64,000 nucleotides of DNA, from assembly GCA_947488935.1 (NCBI GenBank), contig CANLBN010000001.1, positions 682,001 to 746,000 of the forward strand, written 5' to 3'. The stretch's first letter is position 1. Each line of letters opens with the position of its first letter. The DNA is from an uncultured Pseudomonadales bacterium. Its GTDB lineage: Bacteria > Pseudomonadota > Gammaproteobacteria > Pseudomonadales > Cellvibrionaceae. Positions 53,079 to 62,525 of this stretch are shown here, piece by piece. A program made the translations under genes and the position numbers. A model generated the notes under the pieces. The model was not told the origin of the DNA. It searched no databases and was given only the letters and a program-made list of their open reading frames with translations.

Positions 53079-54914
53079 CTACTTAAGTAGCGATAAATCT
53101 CTAACTGCACCTGTATCAGCACTTGTTACAAATGCTGCATAAGCTTTAAGTGCAGTAGTGACTTTTCGTGGGCGTTCCTCTACGGGCTTCCAGCCTTTTT
53201 TATCCTGCTCTACTCGGCGCTCGGCGAGTTCTTCATCACTGACTAACACGTTAATAGTTCGGTTAGGAATATCAATTTTAATTTTGTCGCCATCGTTAAT
53301 TAAACCGATTGCACCGCCGCTTGCAGCCTCCGGTGAGACGTGACCGATCGATAAACCCGAGGTGCCTCCTGAGAAGCGACCATCGGTTAGCAGTGCGCAG
53401 GCTTTACCTAAACCTTTTGATTTAATGTAGCTGGTTGGGTAGAGCATCTCTTGCATGCCAGGGCCGCCTTTAGGACCTTCGTAGCGTACAACAACAACAT
53501 CACCTGCTTTTACCTTGTCGGCTAAAATGTTTTCAACGGCTTCGTCTTGGGACTCAACCACATGTGCTGTGCCTTCAAACACTAAAATATCTTCATCAAC
53601 CCCAGCAGTTTTAACCACGCAGCCATCGAGTGAGATATTGCCATAAAGTACGGCAAGGCCGCCTTCGGTGTTAAAGCAGTTTTCTAGCGAGCGAACGCAA
53701 CCGTTGGCGCGATCGGCATCGAGGCTTGGCCAGCGACAATCTTGGCTAAAGGCGGTTTGGGTTGGAATGCCACCGGGGCCTGCTTTATAAAACTTCATGA
53801 CCTCGGGGCTTGGGCTGCGCATAATATCCCATTTGTCGAGGGCTTCTTTTAATGTTGCGCTATGTACTGTGGGTAGCGAGGTGTCGAGTAGACCCGCACG
53901 ATCAAGCTCCCCAAGAATTGCCATAATACCGCCAGCGCGGTGTACATCTTCGACATGATACTCGGGTGAGTTAGGTGCCACTTTACAGAGCTGTGGCACT
54001 TTATGGCTCAAGGCATCGATATCTTTTAAGCTAAAATCGACCCCTGCTTCTTGTGCGGCCGCTAAAAAGTGCAAGATAGTATTGGTCGAGCCACCCATAG
54101 CAATATCTAGGCACATGGCATTTCTAAAGGCGTTGTAGCTTGCAACAGAGCGAGGTAACACGCTGTAGTCGTCTTGCTCGTAATGGCGGCGGGTGATTTC
54201 TACAATACGTTGGCCGGCTTCTTTAAACAGACGTTCACGGTCGGCATGTGTGGCAAGGGTTGTACCGTTGCCGGGTAGGCTAAGTCCGAGCGCTTCGGTT
54301 AGGCAGTTCATGGAGTTGGCGGTAAACATGCCAGAACACGAGCCGCAGGTTGGGCACGCACTGCGCTCGTACTCGGCGACTTTTTCATCGCTTGCGCTAT
54401 CGTCAGCGGCAATAACCATGGCATCAACGAGGTCGAGCTTTTGCTCGCTTAGTTTAGTTTTACCGGCTTCCATTGGTCCGCCCGATACAAAAATAGCGGG
54501 AATATTTAAGCGCATCGCGGCGTTAAGCATCCCCGGTGTGATTTTGTCGCAGTTAGAGATGCAGACCATGGCATCGGCACAATGCGCGTTTACCATATAT
54601 TCAACGGAGTCAGAGATAATGTCGCGTGAAGGCAAGCTGTAGAGCATGCCATCGTGGCCCATAGCGATGCCATCATCAACGGCAATCGTATTAAATTCTT
54701 TAGCAACACCACCGGCTGCTTCAATTTCTCGGGCCACGAGTTGGCCTAGGTCTTTAAGGTGTACATGCCCAGGTACAAATTGAGTAAATGAATTAACAAC
54801 CGCAATGATGGGCTTTTGGAAATCGTCATCTTTCATGCCTGTTGCGCGCCATAGTGCACGAGCACCTGCCATGTTGCGGCCGGCTGTTGTGGTTTTGGAT
54901 CGATAAATTGGCAT
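53079..54914 (-). CDS. ilvD: Dihydroxyacid dehydratase
   Basis: This 611-residue enzyme removes water from dihydroxy-isovalerate and dihydroxy-methylvalerate in valine and isoleucine synthesis. Iron-sulfur ligands are in [12 protein letters not shown] and [18 protein letters not shown]; the conserved [20 protein letters not shown] is present. Length is close to E. coli IlvD (616). It is monocistronic, and no leader peptide or attenuator was seen upstream. Confidence 0.98.
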   Translation of the reverse strand: MPIYRSKTTTAGRNMAGARALWRATGMKDDDFQKPIIAVVNSFTQFVPGHVHLKDLGQLVAREIEAAGGVAKEFNTIAVDDGIAMGHDGMLYSLPSRDIISDSVEYMVNAHCADAMVCISNCDKITPGMLNAAMRLNIPAIFVSGGPMEAGKTKLSEQKLDLVDAMVIAADDSASDEKVAEYERSACPTCGSCSGMFTANSMNCLTEALGLSLPGNGTTLATHADRERLFKEAGQRIVEITRRHYEQDDYSVLPRSVASYNAFRNAMCLDIAMGGSTNTILHFLAAAQEAGVDFSLKDIDALSHKVPQLCKVAPNSPEYHVEDVHRAGGIMAILGELDRAGLLDTSLPTVHSATLKEALDKWDIMRSPSPEVMKFYKAGPGGIPTQTAFSQDCRWPSLDADRANGCVRSLENCFNTEGGLAVLYGNISLDGCVVKTAGVDEDILVFEGTAHVVESQDEAVENILADKVKAGDVVVVRYEGPKGGPGMQEMLYPTSYIKSKGLGKACALLTDGRFSGGTSGLSIGHVSPEAASGGAIGLINDGDKIKIDIPNRTINVLVSDEELAERRVEQDKKGWKPVEERPRKVTTALKAYAAFVTSADTGAVRDLSLLK

Positions 54915-55049
54915 AGTAGACCTCAGGTGCTGGGTAGATTTAGTTGATCAAGATTATAAGGGATTTTTGATTGTTGCGTAAAATGAGATATTTGCAAGGC
55001 TTTATTGCTTTTAAAGAAATACTCTTTTAAAGGGAGCGATACAAGGTGC

Positions 55050-55805
55050 TTATAGCAAATTCGCTAATCCTTCAGCTTGTATTAATGTGCCTATCTCATT
55101 GGTTTCTATAAATTCTATGCCACGGTTTGCTAGGGCAGTAGCTGTACTTACGTCGTCGGCATTGTAAATCGCCCACTTCCAGCTGCCCGGTCGCAGGGTT
55201 TGATCATTCTTGGGTAAAAAATCAATATCGCAAAAGGCAAAATCGGGCTTAAGTGCCTCTAGGTCATGATTGGTTTTGTCATCTAATGCAGGCAGTACCC
55301 AACCTATTTGTAGGGAATAGAGCCTGCGCATGTCTTCGATAATATTGATATGAGACGAAATAATAATAACTTGTGATTGGGTATGGCTTGCATCGATTTC
55401 ACGATAAATCGCATTTGCTACCGCCGCTTGCCCAAAATAATCAATAGACTCGGGTTTGATTTCTATAAAAGCGGTGACATCACTGTATTTTTGTAACCAC
55501 TGGCAAAATTGCTTAAATGTTGTCAGTGTATTATTAAGAAACCTATTGCCAAAAGCCGTTGGGTAATTTGCTTTATATTGTGTGAGTTGCTTTGCGGTCG
55601 TTTCACAAATATTGCGCTCGACATCGGCCATACGTTTGAGGCTAAGGTCGTGATGTAAAACCGGGACAAGGTCACTGCTTAATTGTAGGTCGAGTTCTAT
55701 GAAGCGCGCGCCGCTATCATAAGCCGCTTGATAGGCAATGAGTGTGTTTTCTGGGTAGCTGCCAGAGTAGCCGCGATGTGCAATTAGGGAGAGTGCTTGT
55801 TTCAT
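55050..55805 (-). CDS. Glycerophosphodiester phosphodiesterase (UgpQ-like)
   Basis: This 251-residue protein has the GDPD core motifs: IAHRGYSGSYPENT with catalytic His and Glu, FIELDLQLSSD with metal ligands, and VLHHDLSL. It hydrolyses glycerophosphodiesters to glycerol-3-phosphate. There is no signal peptide, so it is cytoplasmic like UgpQ. It is followed by no clear operon partner. Confidence 0.9.
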   Translation of the reverse strand: MKQALSLIAHRGYSGSYPENTLIAYQAAYDSGARFIELDLQLSSDLVPVLHHDLSLKRMADVERNICETTAKQLTQYKANYPTAFGNRFLNNTLTTFKQFCQWLQKYSDVTAFIEIKPESIDYFGQAAVANAIYREIDASHTQSQVIIISSHINIIEDMRRLYSLQIGWVLPALDDKTNHDLEALKPDFAFCDIDFLPKNDQTLRPGSWKWAIYNADDVSTATALANRGIEFIETNEIGTLIQAEGLANLL

Positions 55806-55840
55806 TAAAATCGATCTGTCTGTCTTTATAAGTACAGAGT

Positions 55841-56422
55841 TTAATGCCTACCTTTAAAGTTTTCAGTGACATAGGCTTTAATCATAGCGGTGTCGGCATC
55901 GGCATCACCTGTTGGTTGCCACTGCTTACCTATAGTCATTACTTTTGTTGGGTAATTCCATCCCACTAATACAATAGGTACTTGCGCCTCCCAGGCCATT
56001 CTTGCTGCGCCTGTTTTCCAGCGTTTCACCTTAGAGCGGGTGCCTTCGGGCGTAATCGCAACCCATACTCGCTCGTTAGTGTTAATCCAGTCGACTATTT
56101 GGGGCACAATGTCCTCGGAGGATTTTCTGTCGACAGGAATGCCACCCATCAATAAAAATAAGCCCTTTAGTGGCCAAAAAAACGCTTCTTTTTTCATCAG
56201 GTAAGAGAGTTTTACACCGCAGGCCATGCTGCAAGCCATTGCTAAAATAAAATCCCAATTAGAAGAGTGTGGCGCACCGACTAACACTACTTTAGGGTGG
56301 TCAGGGATTTCGCCTGTTAAACGCCAGCCCAATATTTTTAAAAGAAATCGACCCATTGCGCGTGTATAAGGGCCACCAAAAGGGGGTGGTTTTTTGGGGA
56401 CGCTCGGAATTGATGATGTCAT
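55841..56422 (-). CDS. Lysophospholipid acyltransferase family protein
   Basis: This 193-residue protein has the PlsC-type block I HSSNWD (HxxxxD), block II-like LMGGIPVDRKSSED and block III ITPEGTRSKV. It probably acylates a lysophospholipid or sterol/ornithine lipid at the inner membrane. Its substrate is unknown. It lies 35 bases upstream of the glycerophosphodiesterase gene on the same strand, suggesting a shared lipid role. Confidence 0.88.
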   Translation of the reverse strand: MTSSIPSVPKKPPPFGGPYTRAMGRFLLKILGWRLTGEIPDHPKVVLVGAPHSSNWDFILAMACSMACGVKLSYLMKKEAFFWPLKGLFLLMGGIPVDRKSSEDIVPQIVDWINTNERVWVAITPEGTRSKVKRWKTGAARMAWEAQVPIVLVGWNYPTKVMTIGKQWQPTGDADADTAMIKAYVTENFKGRH

Positions 56423-56441
56423 ATTTTATAGTTATTTTTTA

Positions 56442-57758
56442 TTAAAGTGTTTTGACAAAAATTTTGGAGTTTCGTTGATAGTTATAAAGCTTTAAACGCT
56501 CCTGAGGCAGTATTTCGAGAGACGAAGGTACAAAGCCTTGCTCTTGAAACCAGTGCTCGGTTTGTGTCGTTAAAATGAACAACTGTGTCATTTTTAATTT
56601 AGAGGCTTGCTTTTCTATATGAGCAAGTAGTTTGGCTGCCCGACCATTTTTTCGGTACTCAGGGTGTGTAGCCACACAGGCAAGTTCGGCTGAGTCGTCG
56701 TGAACGAATGGGTAAAGTGCCGCGCAGCCAATAATCGTCCCGTCTATTTCCATGACGGTGAAGTGTTCGATCTCTTGCTCTAGGCGTTCTCTTGAGCGTT
56801 TTACCAAAATACCTTCTTGCTCAAGTGGTTCGATAAGATTAAGAATACCGCCAACATCGTCGATGCGTGCGCGACGAATTAGTTCATAGCTGTCGCGATG
56901 TAACATGGTGCCAAAGCCATCGCGTGTAAATAGTTCTTTAATCAGTGCGCCGTCATTGGTATAGCTGATTAGCTGGGCACGATTAACGCCACGATCACAG
57001 GCGCTATAGCAGGCCTTTAAAGAAAAATGGCTATCGGTGGTATCTTTGCGTAAAAGTAATTTCTCACACTGTAGTAATGTAAGTTGTCTTTGTAGCTCAC
57101 CACTGTCATCGAGCACACCATTGTTTTTAGTAAAGGCGATTAATTTATCGGCCTCAAGTGCCACGGCGATCTCCGTTGCGACTTCGGTATAGGTGAGGTT
57201 AAAGGTCTCGCCTGTCACCGAGTAGCCAATGGGCGAGATTAGCGCAATCGAGCCGTTAAATAACATCTCATCAAGGCCGTAGGCGTCGATTTTACGTACC
57301 TTGCCGGTATATTGTAGGTCGACACCGTCGACAATCCCACAGGGCATTGCGGTGACAATATTACCGCTGCGCACTTGAATGTCGGCATTGTGCATAGGGG
57401 AGTTGGGTAAGCCCGTAGAGAGTGCCGATTCTATAGCAAAGCGCGTAGCGCCAACGGCATTGATAAAACAGCCAAGTGCCGCGGGATCAGTGACACGCCG
57501 ACCCTGGTGAATACCTGTTTGTATATCTTGTGTTGCGAGTTGCTCTTCTATCTGGGCGCGTGCGCCATGGACAAGTACGATACGTACACCTAGGTGATTA
57601 AGCAGAGCAATATCGTGGATAATATTGGGGAAATTACTGTGACTAATTGCCGCACCCGGTAGCATGATCACAAAGGTTTTATTGCGATAGGCTTTTATAT
57701 AAGGAGATGTCTGCCTAAAAGAGGAGACATGATCGGGTATATCGTTCATGGCATTCAT
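56442..57758 (-). CDS. argA: Amino-acid N-acetyltransferase (N-acetylglutamate synthase)
   Basis: This 438-residue protein has an N-terminal amino-acid-kinase domain (FVIMLPGAAISHSNFPNIIH, VLVHGARAQIEEQL) that binds arginine as feedback inhibitor in the family, and a C-terminal GNAT domain (ACVATHPEYRKNGRAAKLLA). It performs the first step of arginine synthesis. Length is close to E. coli ArgA (443). argE is encoded 1.5 kb away on the same strand, separated by a glycosyltransferase and a small membrane protein. Confidence 0.96.
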   Translation of the reverse strand: MNAMNDIPDHVSSFRQTSPYIKAYRNKTFVIMLPGAAISHSNFPNIIHDIALLNHLGVRIVLVHGARAQIEEQLATQDIQTGIHQGRRVTDPAALGCFINAVGATRFAIESALSTGLPNSPMHNADIQVRSGNIVTAMPCGIVDGVDLQYTGKVRKIDAYGLDEMLFNGSIALISPIGYSVTGETFNLTYTEVATEIAVALEADKLIAFTKNNGVLDDSGELQRQLTLLQCEKLLLRKDTTDSHFSLKACYSACDRGVNRAQLISYTNDGALIKELFTRDGFGTMLHRDSYELIRRARIDDVGGILNLIEPLEQEGILVKRSRERLEQEIEHFTVMEIDGTIIGCAALYPFVHDDSAELACVATHPEYRKNGRAAKLLAHIEKQASKLKMTQLFILTTQTEHWFQEQGFVPSSLEILPQERLKLYNYQRNSKIFVKTL

Positions 57759-57882
57759 TTATTATTCAAAACGCGATTAAAGCATACTCGCGAGTTTAGT
57801 GCATCATTGTGTGAGGCTTAAAGCACTAATGGCGAGGGCTTAAATCAATAGAGATAAACAGGCCAAGATCTATCAAGGGTTC

Positions 57883-59004
57883 CTATATTAAGATCTTTTC
57901 TAGTACCTTATAGGTGTTCTCTTCAGAAATAGTCTCTACGGATTGTTTGTTTTGACGAGATAACTCGTCCCTCAAGGTTTGATCAAGCAGCACTTTCTCC
58001 ATCATATTCGATAGTGTTGCAGTATCTTCGCCATCGTAAATAAACTCCTTAGAGACGCCTTCCAATAACTCGCTAGCACCTACCCATTTGTTGGTGATAA
58101 TCGGTGTGCTACAGGCCATTGCTTCTGCAACGACACGGCCAAATTCTTCGATGCGTGCAGGGAGTACAAATAGATCCAGTGCATGAAAAAGCACAGATAC
58201 GTTATCGATAATCGGTATATGTTTGATGCGATGTTTGTATTTATTTATTTGTAGTGAGGTCGCAGCTTCTGGGTAAATAGTGTCTTTACCGACAAAAATA
58301 AAATAGCACTTTTCTGCAAGGGGCTCGGGTAGCAAATTAATTGCATCAAAATATTGCTTTAGATTACGTTTTTTGAATGCCCCCGATGTGACCAGGCCAA
58401 CAAGTAGTAAGTCTTTGTCGATACCTAAATCGCTCTTTAAAGCGTTGACTTCTGCTGCGGTGGGGGTGGGAAAGTCCTCTCCATGAACAGAGGGATAAAT
58501 AACGTCAACAAGGCTTTCATCGATATCAAAGCGATTGCAGATATCATTTTTAACAATGTTAGAATTGGCGATAATTTTTTTGTATTTTCTTCCTGTAAAT
58601 ATAGGGACATGTGTTTGATACATCTCGCTGTCTTGACTGAGTGTTACACCGTGAACTCGCTCACTCGCCAAGCATACATTGTTGTGGGTAAAAAAATAGT
58701 CTGCCTCGGAGTAGTCTCCATGGCTAATGGTGATGTCGGGTTGTATTTTTTTAATGATTTTTTTTGCGCAGGCCCCATAGCGTAATCTCCTTTGCAGACG
58801 TTTTTGCCAAGGCCAATAAAATGTTTTTATAAACGATATGTTTTCGTTTTCTGTATCGGCAACATCTTTTTTGTTGAGCGTGTCGGCAAGCACATAGACT
58901 TTATAGTTGGCGTTATAAAAAAAGCGTATTTGTTCGTATATTGTTCGAGTTGCGCCAGAATACTTCTTTGACATGTTTTTATTGCAAATAACAACGGTTT
59001 TCAT
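57883..59004 (-). CDS. Glycosyltransferase family 4
   Basis: This 373-residue GT-B glycosyltransferase has the C-terminal E-x7-E motif in EEFGRVVAEAMACSTPII and the DVIYPSVHGEDF linker. The sugar donor and acceptor are unknown; a surface polysaccharide or lipopolysaccharide is possible. It sits between argA and argE, an odd place for it, with no other polysaccharide genes nearby. Confidence 0.9.
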   Translation of the reverse strand: MKTVVICNKNMSKKYSGATRTIYEQIRFFYNANYKVYVLADTLNKKDVADTENENISFIKTFYWPWQKRLQRRLRYGACAKKIIKKIQPDITISHGDYSEADYFFTHNNVCLASERVHGVTLSQDSEMYQTHVPIFTGRKYKKIIANSNIVKNDICNRFDIDESLVDVIYPSVHGEDFPTPTAAEVNALKSDLGIDKDLLLVGLVTSGAFKKRNLKQYFDAINLLPEPLAEKCYFIFVGKDTIYPEAATSLQINKYKHRIKHIPIIDNVSVLFHALDLFVLPARIEEFGRVVAEAMACSTPIITNKWVGASELLEGVSKEFIYDGEDTATLSNMMEKVLLDQTLRDELSRQNKQSVETISEENTYKVLEKILI

Positions 59005-59019
59005 CGAGTATCCTTAGGT

Positions 59020-59292
59020 TTACTGTTTTAGCTCTTCTCGTATCTCAACAGCAATTTCTTTTGCAAATTCGCCAATGATGGGGATAAATTCTATTTGTGA
59101 CAAAAACGAGATAAGAAAAGACACGACAATGGTTGCACCAATAACACTGCCTAGCCCAAATGCCATGCCTTTTAGAAATTGAAAACCGAGTAGGCGAAAG
59201 CTAGAGTTATATATGCGTACAAACTTGTGCTGGTTAAGCGTATCAAGGGCTTTGCGTATTTCTTTTATCTCACTCTTTTTTTCTGAATTCAT
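59020..59292 (-). CDS. Small DUF5665-like membrane protein
   Basis: This 90-residue protein has a basic coiled N-terminus (KSEIKEIRKALDTLNQHKFV), a glycine-rich TM helix (LKGMAFGLGSVIGATIVVSF) and an amphipathic tail. This layout matches DUF5665-type proteins. Function is unknown. It lies six bases downstream of argE and 15 bases before the glycosyltransferase start, so the three are probably cotranscribed. Confidence 0.75.
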   Translation of the reverse strand: MNSEKKSEIKEIRKALDTLNQHKFVRIYNSSFRLLGFQFLKGMAFGLGSVIGATIVVSFLISFLSQIEFIPIIGEFAKEIAVEIREELKQ

Positions 59293-59297
59293 AGTTC

Positions 59298-60461
59298 TTA
59301 TTCAACACAAAATTGTTGTATTAATCCTTGTAATGTTTTTACAGCAAAATCTATATCGCCGAGGTCAATAAACTCGTTGGGCTGGTGAGCTTGGTCGATG
59401 GAACCTGGGCCCATTACCACAACATCCATCCCCATCTCTTGGAAATAAGGCGCCTCGGTGGCAAAGGCAACACTTTGGGCTTGTTGTCCAGTCAGTGATT
59501 CTACAGCCTGTATGAGTGGGGAGTCAGCCATTTGCTCAAAAGCATTAACGCCAGTAAATAAACTTTGTCGCTCAATAATAATATTATTGTCGCGTGCAAT
59601 GGTGGCCATCTTTCTGTCGATATCTTCGCGTAGGTTATCGAGCCGCATCCCCGGTAGTGGTCGAATATCAAATTCGAGTTCACAGTGCCCACAAATTCTA
59701 TTGGGGTTATCACCACCATGAATACAGCCAAAGTTCATCGTGGGTATATCAATACTAAAGCCTGCATTTTTATACTGCTGTTGTAATTGCGCTCGGTAGG
59801 CCTTGAGTTCACTGATAACATCGTGCATGACATCCAGTGCATTATTGCCTAGAGATGGGTTGCTTGAGTGCCCGGCTCGACCCTCGATACGAATAGCCTC
59901 CATGGCCATCCCTTTATGCATGCGAATGGGTTTCATACCTGTGGGTTCGCCCACAACGGCAAAACGCGCTTTGGGTTTATTGGCGTGAACCAAGGCTTTA
60001 GCGCCGCTCATGGATGTCTCTTCGTCGGCGGTGGCCAAAATAATAATAGGTTGTTTAAGAGGCTTGTTTAAAAAAGGCTGGATGGCAGCCATCACTGTTG
60101 GAAAGAAACCTTTCATATCCGTAGCACCCAAACCAAAAGCACAGTTGTTTTCTATCTTTAGGGTAAAAGGGTCTTGCTGCCAACGGTTTTCGTCGAAGGG
60201 CACGGTGTCGCTGTGGCCAGCAAACACAAGGCCGTTATCACCACTACCTAGTGTGGCGATTAAATTGGCTTTATTGTTAGCGCCATGAGTATCTTCAACG
60301 ACTTGTATCTCTATTTTAAAGCCCAGAGGCTCTAACCAGCTTGCGAGTAGGTCGATAACTCGGCGATTGCCCATGTCGAGATTTGCCTGAGTGCAACTCA
60401 CAGAAGGGGTTTCTATTAATTGTGTTAGTTGGTCAACAAAAAGTGTTTGATCAATACTCAT
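59298..60461 (-). CDS. argE: Acetylornithine deacetylase
   Basis: This 387-residue M20-family zinc enzyme releases ornithine from N-acetylornithine. Metal-binding motifs are FAGHSDTVPFDE, GLGATDMKGFFP and the catalytic TADEETSMSGAKAL. The C-terminal His is in VVMGPGSIDQAHQPNEFI. Length matches E. coli ArgE (383). It is divergent from the GspE-type ATPase gene. Confidence 0.96.
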   Translation of the reverse strand: MSIDQTLFVDQLTQLIETPSVSCTQANLDMGNRRVIDLLASWLEPLGFKIEIQVVEDTHGANNKANLIATLGSGDNGLVFAGHSDTVPFDENRWQQDPFTLKIENNCAFGLGATDMKGFFPTVMAAIQPFLNKPLKQPIIILATADEETSMSGAKALVHANKPKARFAVVGEPTGMKPIRMHKGMAMEAIRIEGRAGHSSNPSLGNNALDVMHDVISELKAYRAQLQQQYKNAGFSIDIPTMNFGCIHGGDNPNRICGHCELEFDIRPLPGMRLDNLREDIDRKMATIARDNNIIIERQSLFTGVNAFEQMADSPLIQAVESLTGQQAQSVAFATEAPYFQEMGMDVVVMGPGSIDQAHQPNEFIDLGDIDFAVKTLQGLIQQFCVE

Positions 60462-60533
60462 TCAGTGTTACTTCAGTTAGGGCGGTATAAAACGCATGTT
60501 GCCAGATGAATAAAAGAGCCATAGATACGTTCT

Positions 60534-60561
60534 TTGACAATTGTCTGTTACTATATTTATT
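60534..60561 (+). promoter_or_regulatory. Candidate sigma-70 promoter of the PilB/GspE-type gene
   Basis: A perfect -35 TTGACA (60534-60539) is followed after 16 bases by TTTATT (60556-60561) as a weak -10. It lies about 105 bases before the GTG start of the ATPase gene. The -10 match is poor. Confidence 0.35.
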
Positions 60562-60666
60562 AAGGGCTAACTATAGCATGAACAGTATAGACAGAACCTA
60601 TTTGAGATGGGTTCAAATATTAGAGGCTCGAGTGTTAAATGGTAAAAATTATAACAAAGGTAACGT

Positions 60667-62421
60667 GTGGATAGATTACTGGATATTCAAAACCTACTGG
60701 ATTATTTAGTGGCCGATAAGCATTTGCAGGCAGCCGAAGCAAATCATATCAAAGGCTCTAATCGTACTCGTGAGCAATCTATGCTGCACCCGCTTAATTA
60801 TGTCGCTAGCTTGAATATTGACGATAAACGCAAAGCAGGGCATAAATTAAGCGAAGAAATGCTCTGCGACTGGTTGTCGGAGAAAAGTGGCCTGCCCCTT
60901 TATAATATTGACCCATTAAAGGTGAAAGTTAACGAAGTCACAGAGGTGATGTCTTTTGCCTTTGCCAAGCGACACAATATTTTATGTGTCGAGGTGGCTC
61001 TCGATGCGGTTATTGTTGCCACCGCACAGCCATTTGTGAATGGCTGGGAAGAGCAAATACAGCATGTGGCGCGTAAGCCTGTTAAAAAAGTCTTTGCTAA
61101 CCCTGCCGATATCGAGCGCTTTATTGTTGAGTTTTACAGCCTTTCCCATTCGGTTTTTGGTGCATCGGGCTCGGCTGCTAAGCAATCCTTGGTGACTAAT
61201 TTTGAGCAATTAGTCGAGCTTGGCGACCTTAAGGACCCTGAGGCGAATGACCAGCATGTCATTAATATCGTCGACTGGTTATTACAGTATGCCTTTGATC
61301 AGCGTGCCAGTGATATTCATATCGAGCCACGACGCAATGTGTGTAAATTGCGTTTTCGTATTGATGGTCTTTTACATTCAGTCTATGAATTACCTATATC
61401 TGTAGGTGTTGCTGTGACTTCCCGGCTAAAAATTTTGGGGCGCATGAATGTTGCTGAAAAACGTAAGCCCCAGGATGGCCGCATTAAAACTAAGCGGTCC
61501 GATGGTAGCGAGGTGGAGTTGCGGTTGTCGACCTTGCCGACTGCCTTTGGCGAAAAGATGGTATTGCGTATTTTTGACCCCGATGTCCTATTGCGTAGCT
61601 TTACAGAACTTGGCTTGCAAGGTGATGATGAGGTGCGCTGGAATGCAATGACATCGAAATCTCATGGTGTTGTCTTGGTGACTGGGCCCACGGGGTCGGG
61701 TAAAACCACCACGCTTTATTCCACCATGAAGCTACTCTCTACGCCTTCGGTTAATGTTAGTACTGTTGAAGACCCCATCGAAATGGTCGAGGAAACCTTT
61801 AACCAAACACAAGTTAACTCGGCCATTGGTTTGGATTTTGCCGCGGGTGTGCGTACATTGTTGCGCCAAGACCCCGATATTATTATGGTCGGTGAGATCC
61901 GCGACCGTGAGACAGGTAATATGGCTGTGCAAGCAGCGCTTACGGGGCACTTGGTTTTATCGACCTTGCATACGAATGATGCGCCGACAACAATTACACG
62001 TTTATTAGATTTAGGGCTACCTAGTTTTTTAATTAAATCAACCTTGTTAGGTGTTATGGCTCAGCGCTTGGTTCGTACGCTATGCCCGCATTGTAAATCC
62101 GAGGGCACTATTACGCAGAGCGAGTGGGATGATTTAGTCAAACCTTGGAAGGCGCCATTGCCCGAAAAAATTTGCCAGCCCGTTGGTTGTCTAGAATGCC
62201 GCAATACTGGCTATTTAGGGCGCCAAGGCATTTATGAAATTATGCCGCTAAGTGATAATTTAAAAGAATTAATTACCAACCAGTGTGATTTCAATGCTTT
62301 GCGCAAGGCCGCCATGAAAGAAGGTATGCGCAGTTTGCGGTTGTCTGGCGCGCAAAAAATTGCAGCGGGTTTAACAACGCTAGAAGAAATTTTGCGAGTA
62401 GCACCGGCTGTTGAGATGTAG
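60667..62421 (+). CDS. GspE/PilB family secretion or pilus ATPase
   Basis: This 584-residue cytoplasmic hexameric ATPase has an N-terminal GspE-N (MshEN) domain, Walker A GPTGSGKTTT, the Asp box, Walker B RQDPDIIMVGEIRD, the His box and a tetracysteine zinc site (CPHC and CLEC). It starts with GTG at 60667. It powers type IV pili or type II secretion in the family. No other pilus or secretion gene is in the window, so it is an orphan here. Confidence 0.92.
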   Translation: MDRLLDIQNLLDYLVADKHLQAAEANHIKGSNRTREQSMLHPLNYVASLNIDDKRKAGHKLSEEMLCDWLSEKSGLPLYNIDPLKVKVNEVTEVMSFAFAKRHNILCVEVALDAVIVATAQPFVNGWEEQIQHVARKPVKKVFANPADIERFIVEFYSLSHSVFGASGSAAKQSLVTNFEQLVELGDLKDPEANDQHVINIVDWLLQYAFDQRASDIHIEPRRNVCKLRFRIDGLLHSVYELPISVGVAVTSRLKILGRMNVAEKRKPQDGRIKTKRSDGSEVELRLSTLPTAFGEKMVLRIFDPDVLLRSFTELGLQGDDEVRWNAMTSKSHGVVLVTGPTGSGKTTTLYSTMKLLSTPSVNVSTVEDPIEMVEETFNQTQVNSAIGLDFAAGVRTLLRQDPDIIMVGEIRDRETGNMAVQAALTGHLVLSTLHTNDAPTTITRLLDLGLPSFLIKSTLLGVMAQRLVRTLCPHCKSEGTITQSEWDDLVKPWKAPLPEKICQPVGCLECRNTGYLGRQGIYEIMPLSDNLKELITNQCDFNALRKAAMKEGMRSLRLSGAQKIAAGLTTLEEILRVAPAVEM

Positions 62422-62525
62422 TTTTTTAATTATTCGTTACTGCCTAGTGAATATTTTCTTGACGCTAATGTGATTAAGCAAGTTTGAGTGTTTATGGCTG
62501 TTCAGCAGTAACAGGGAATTACAAC

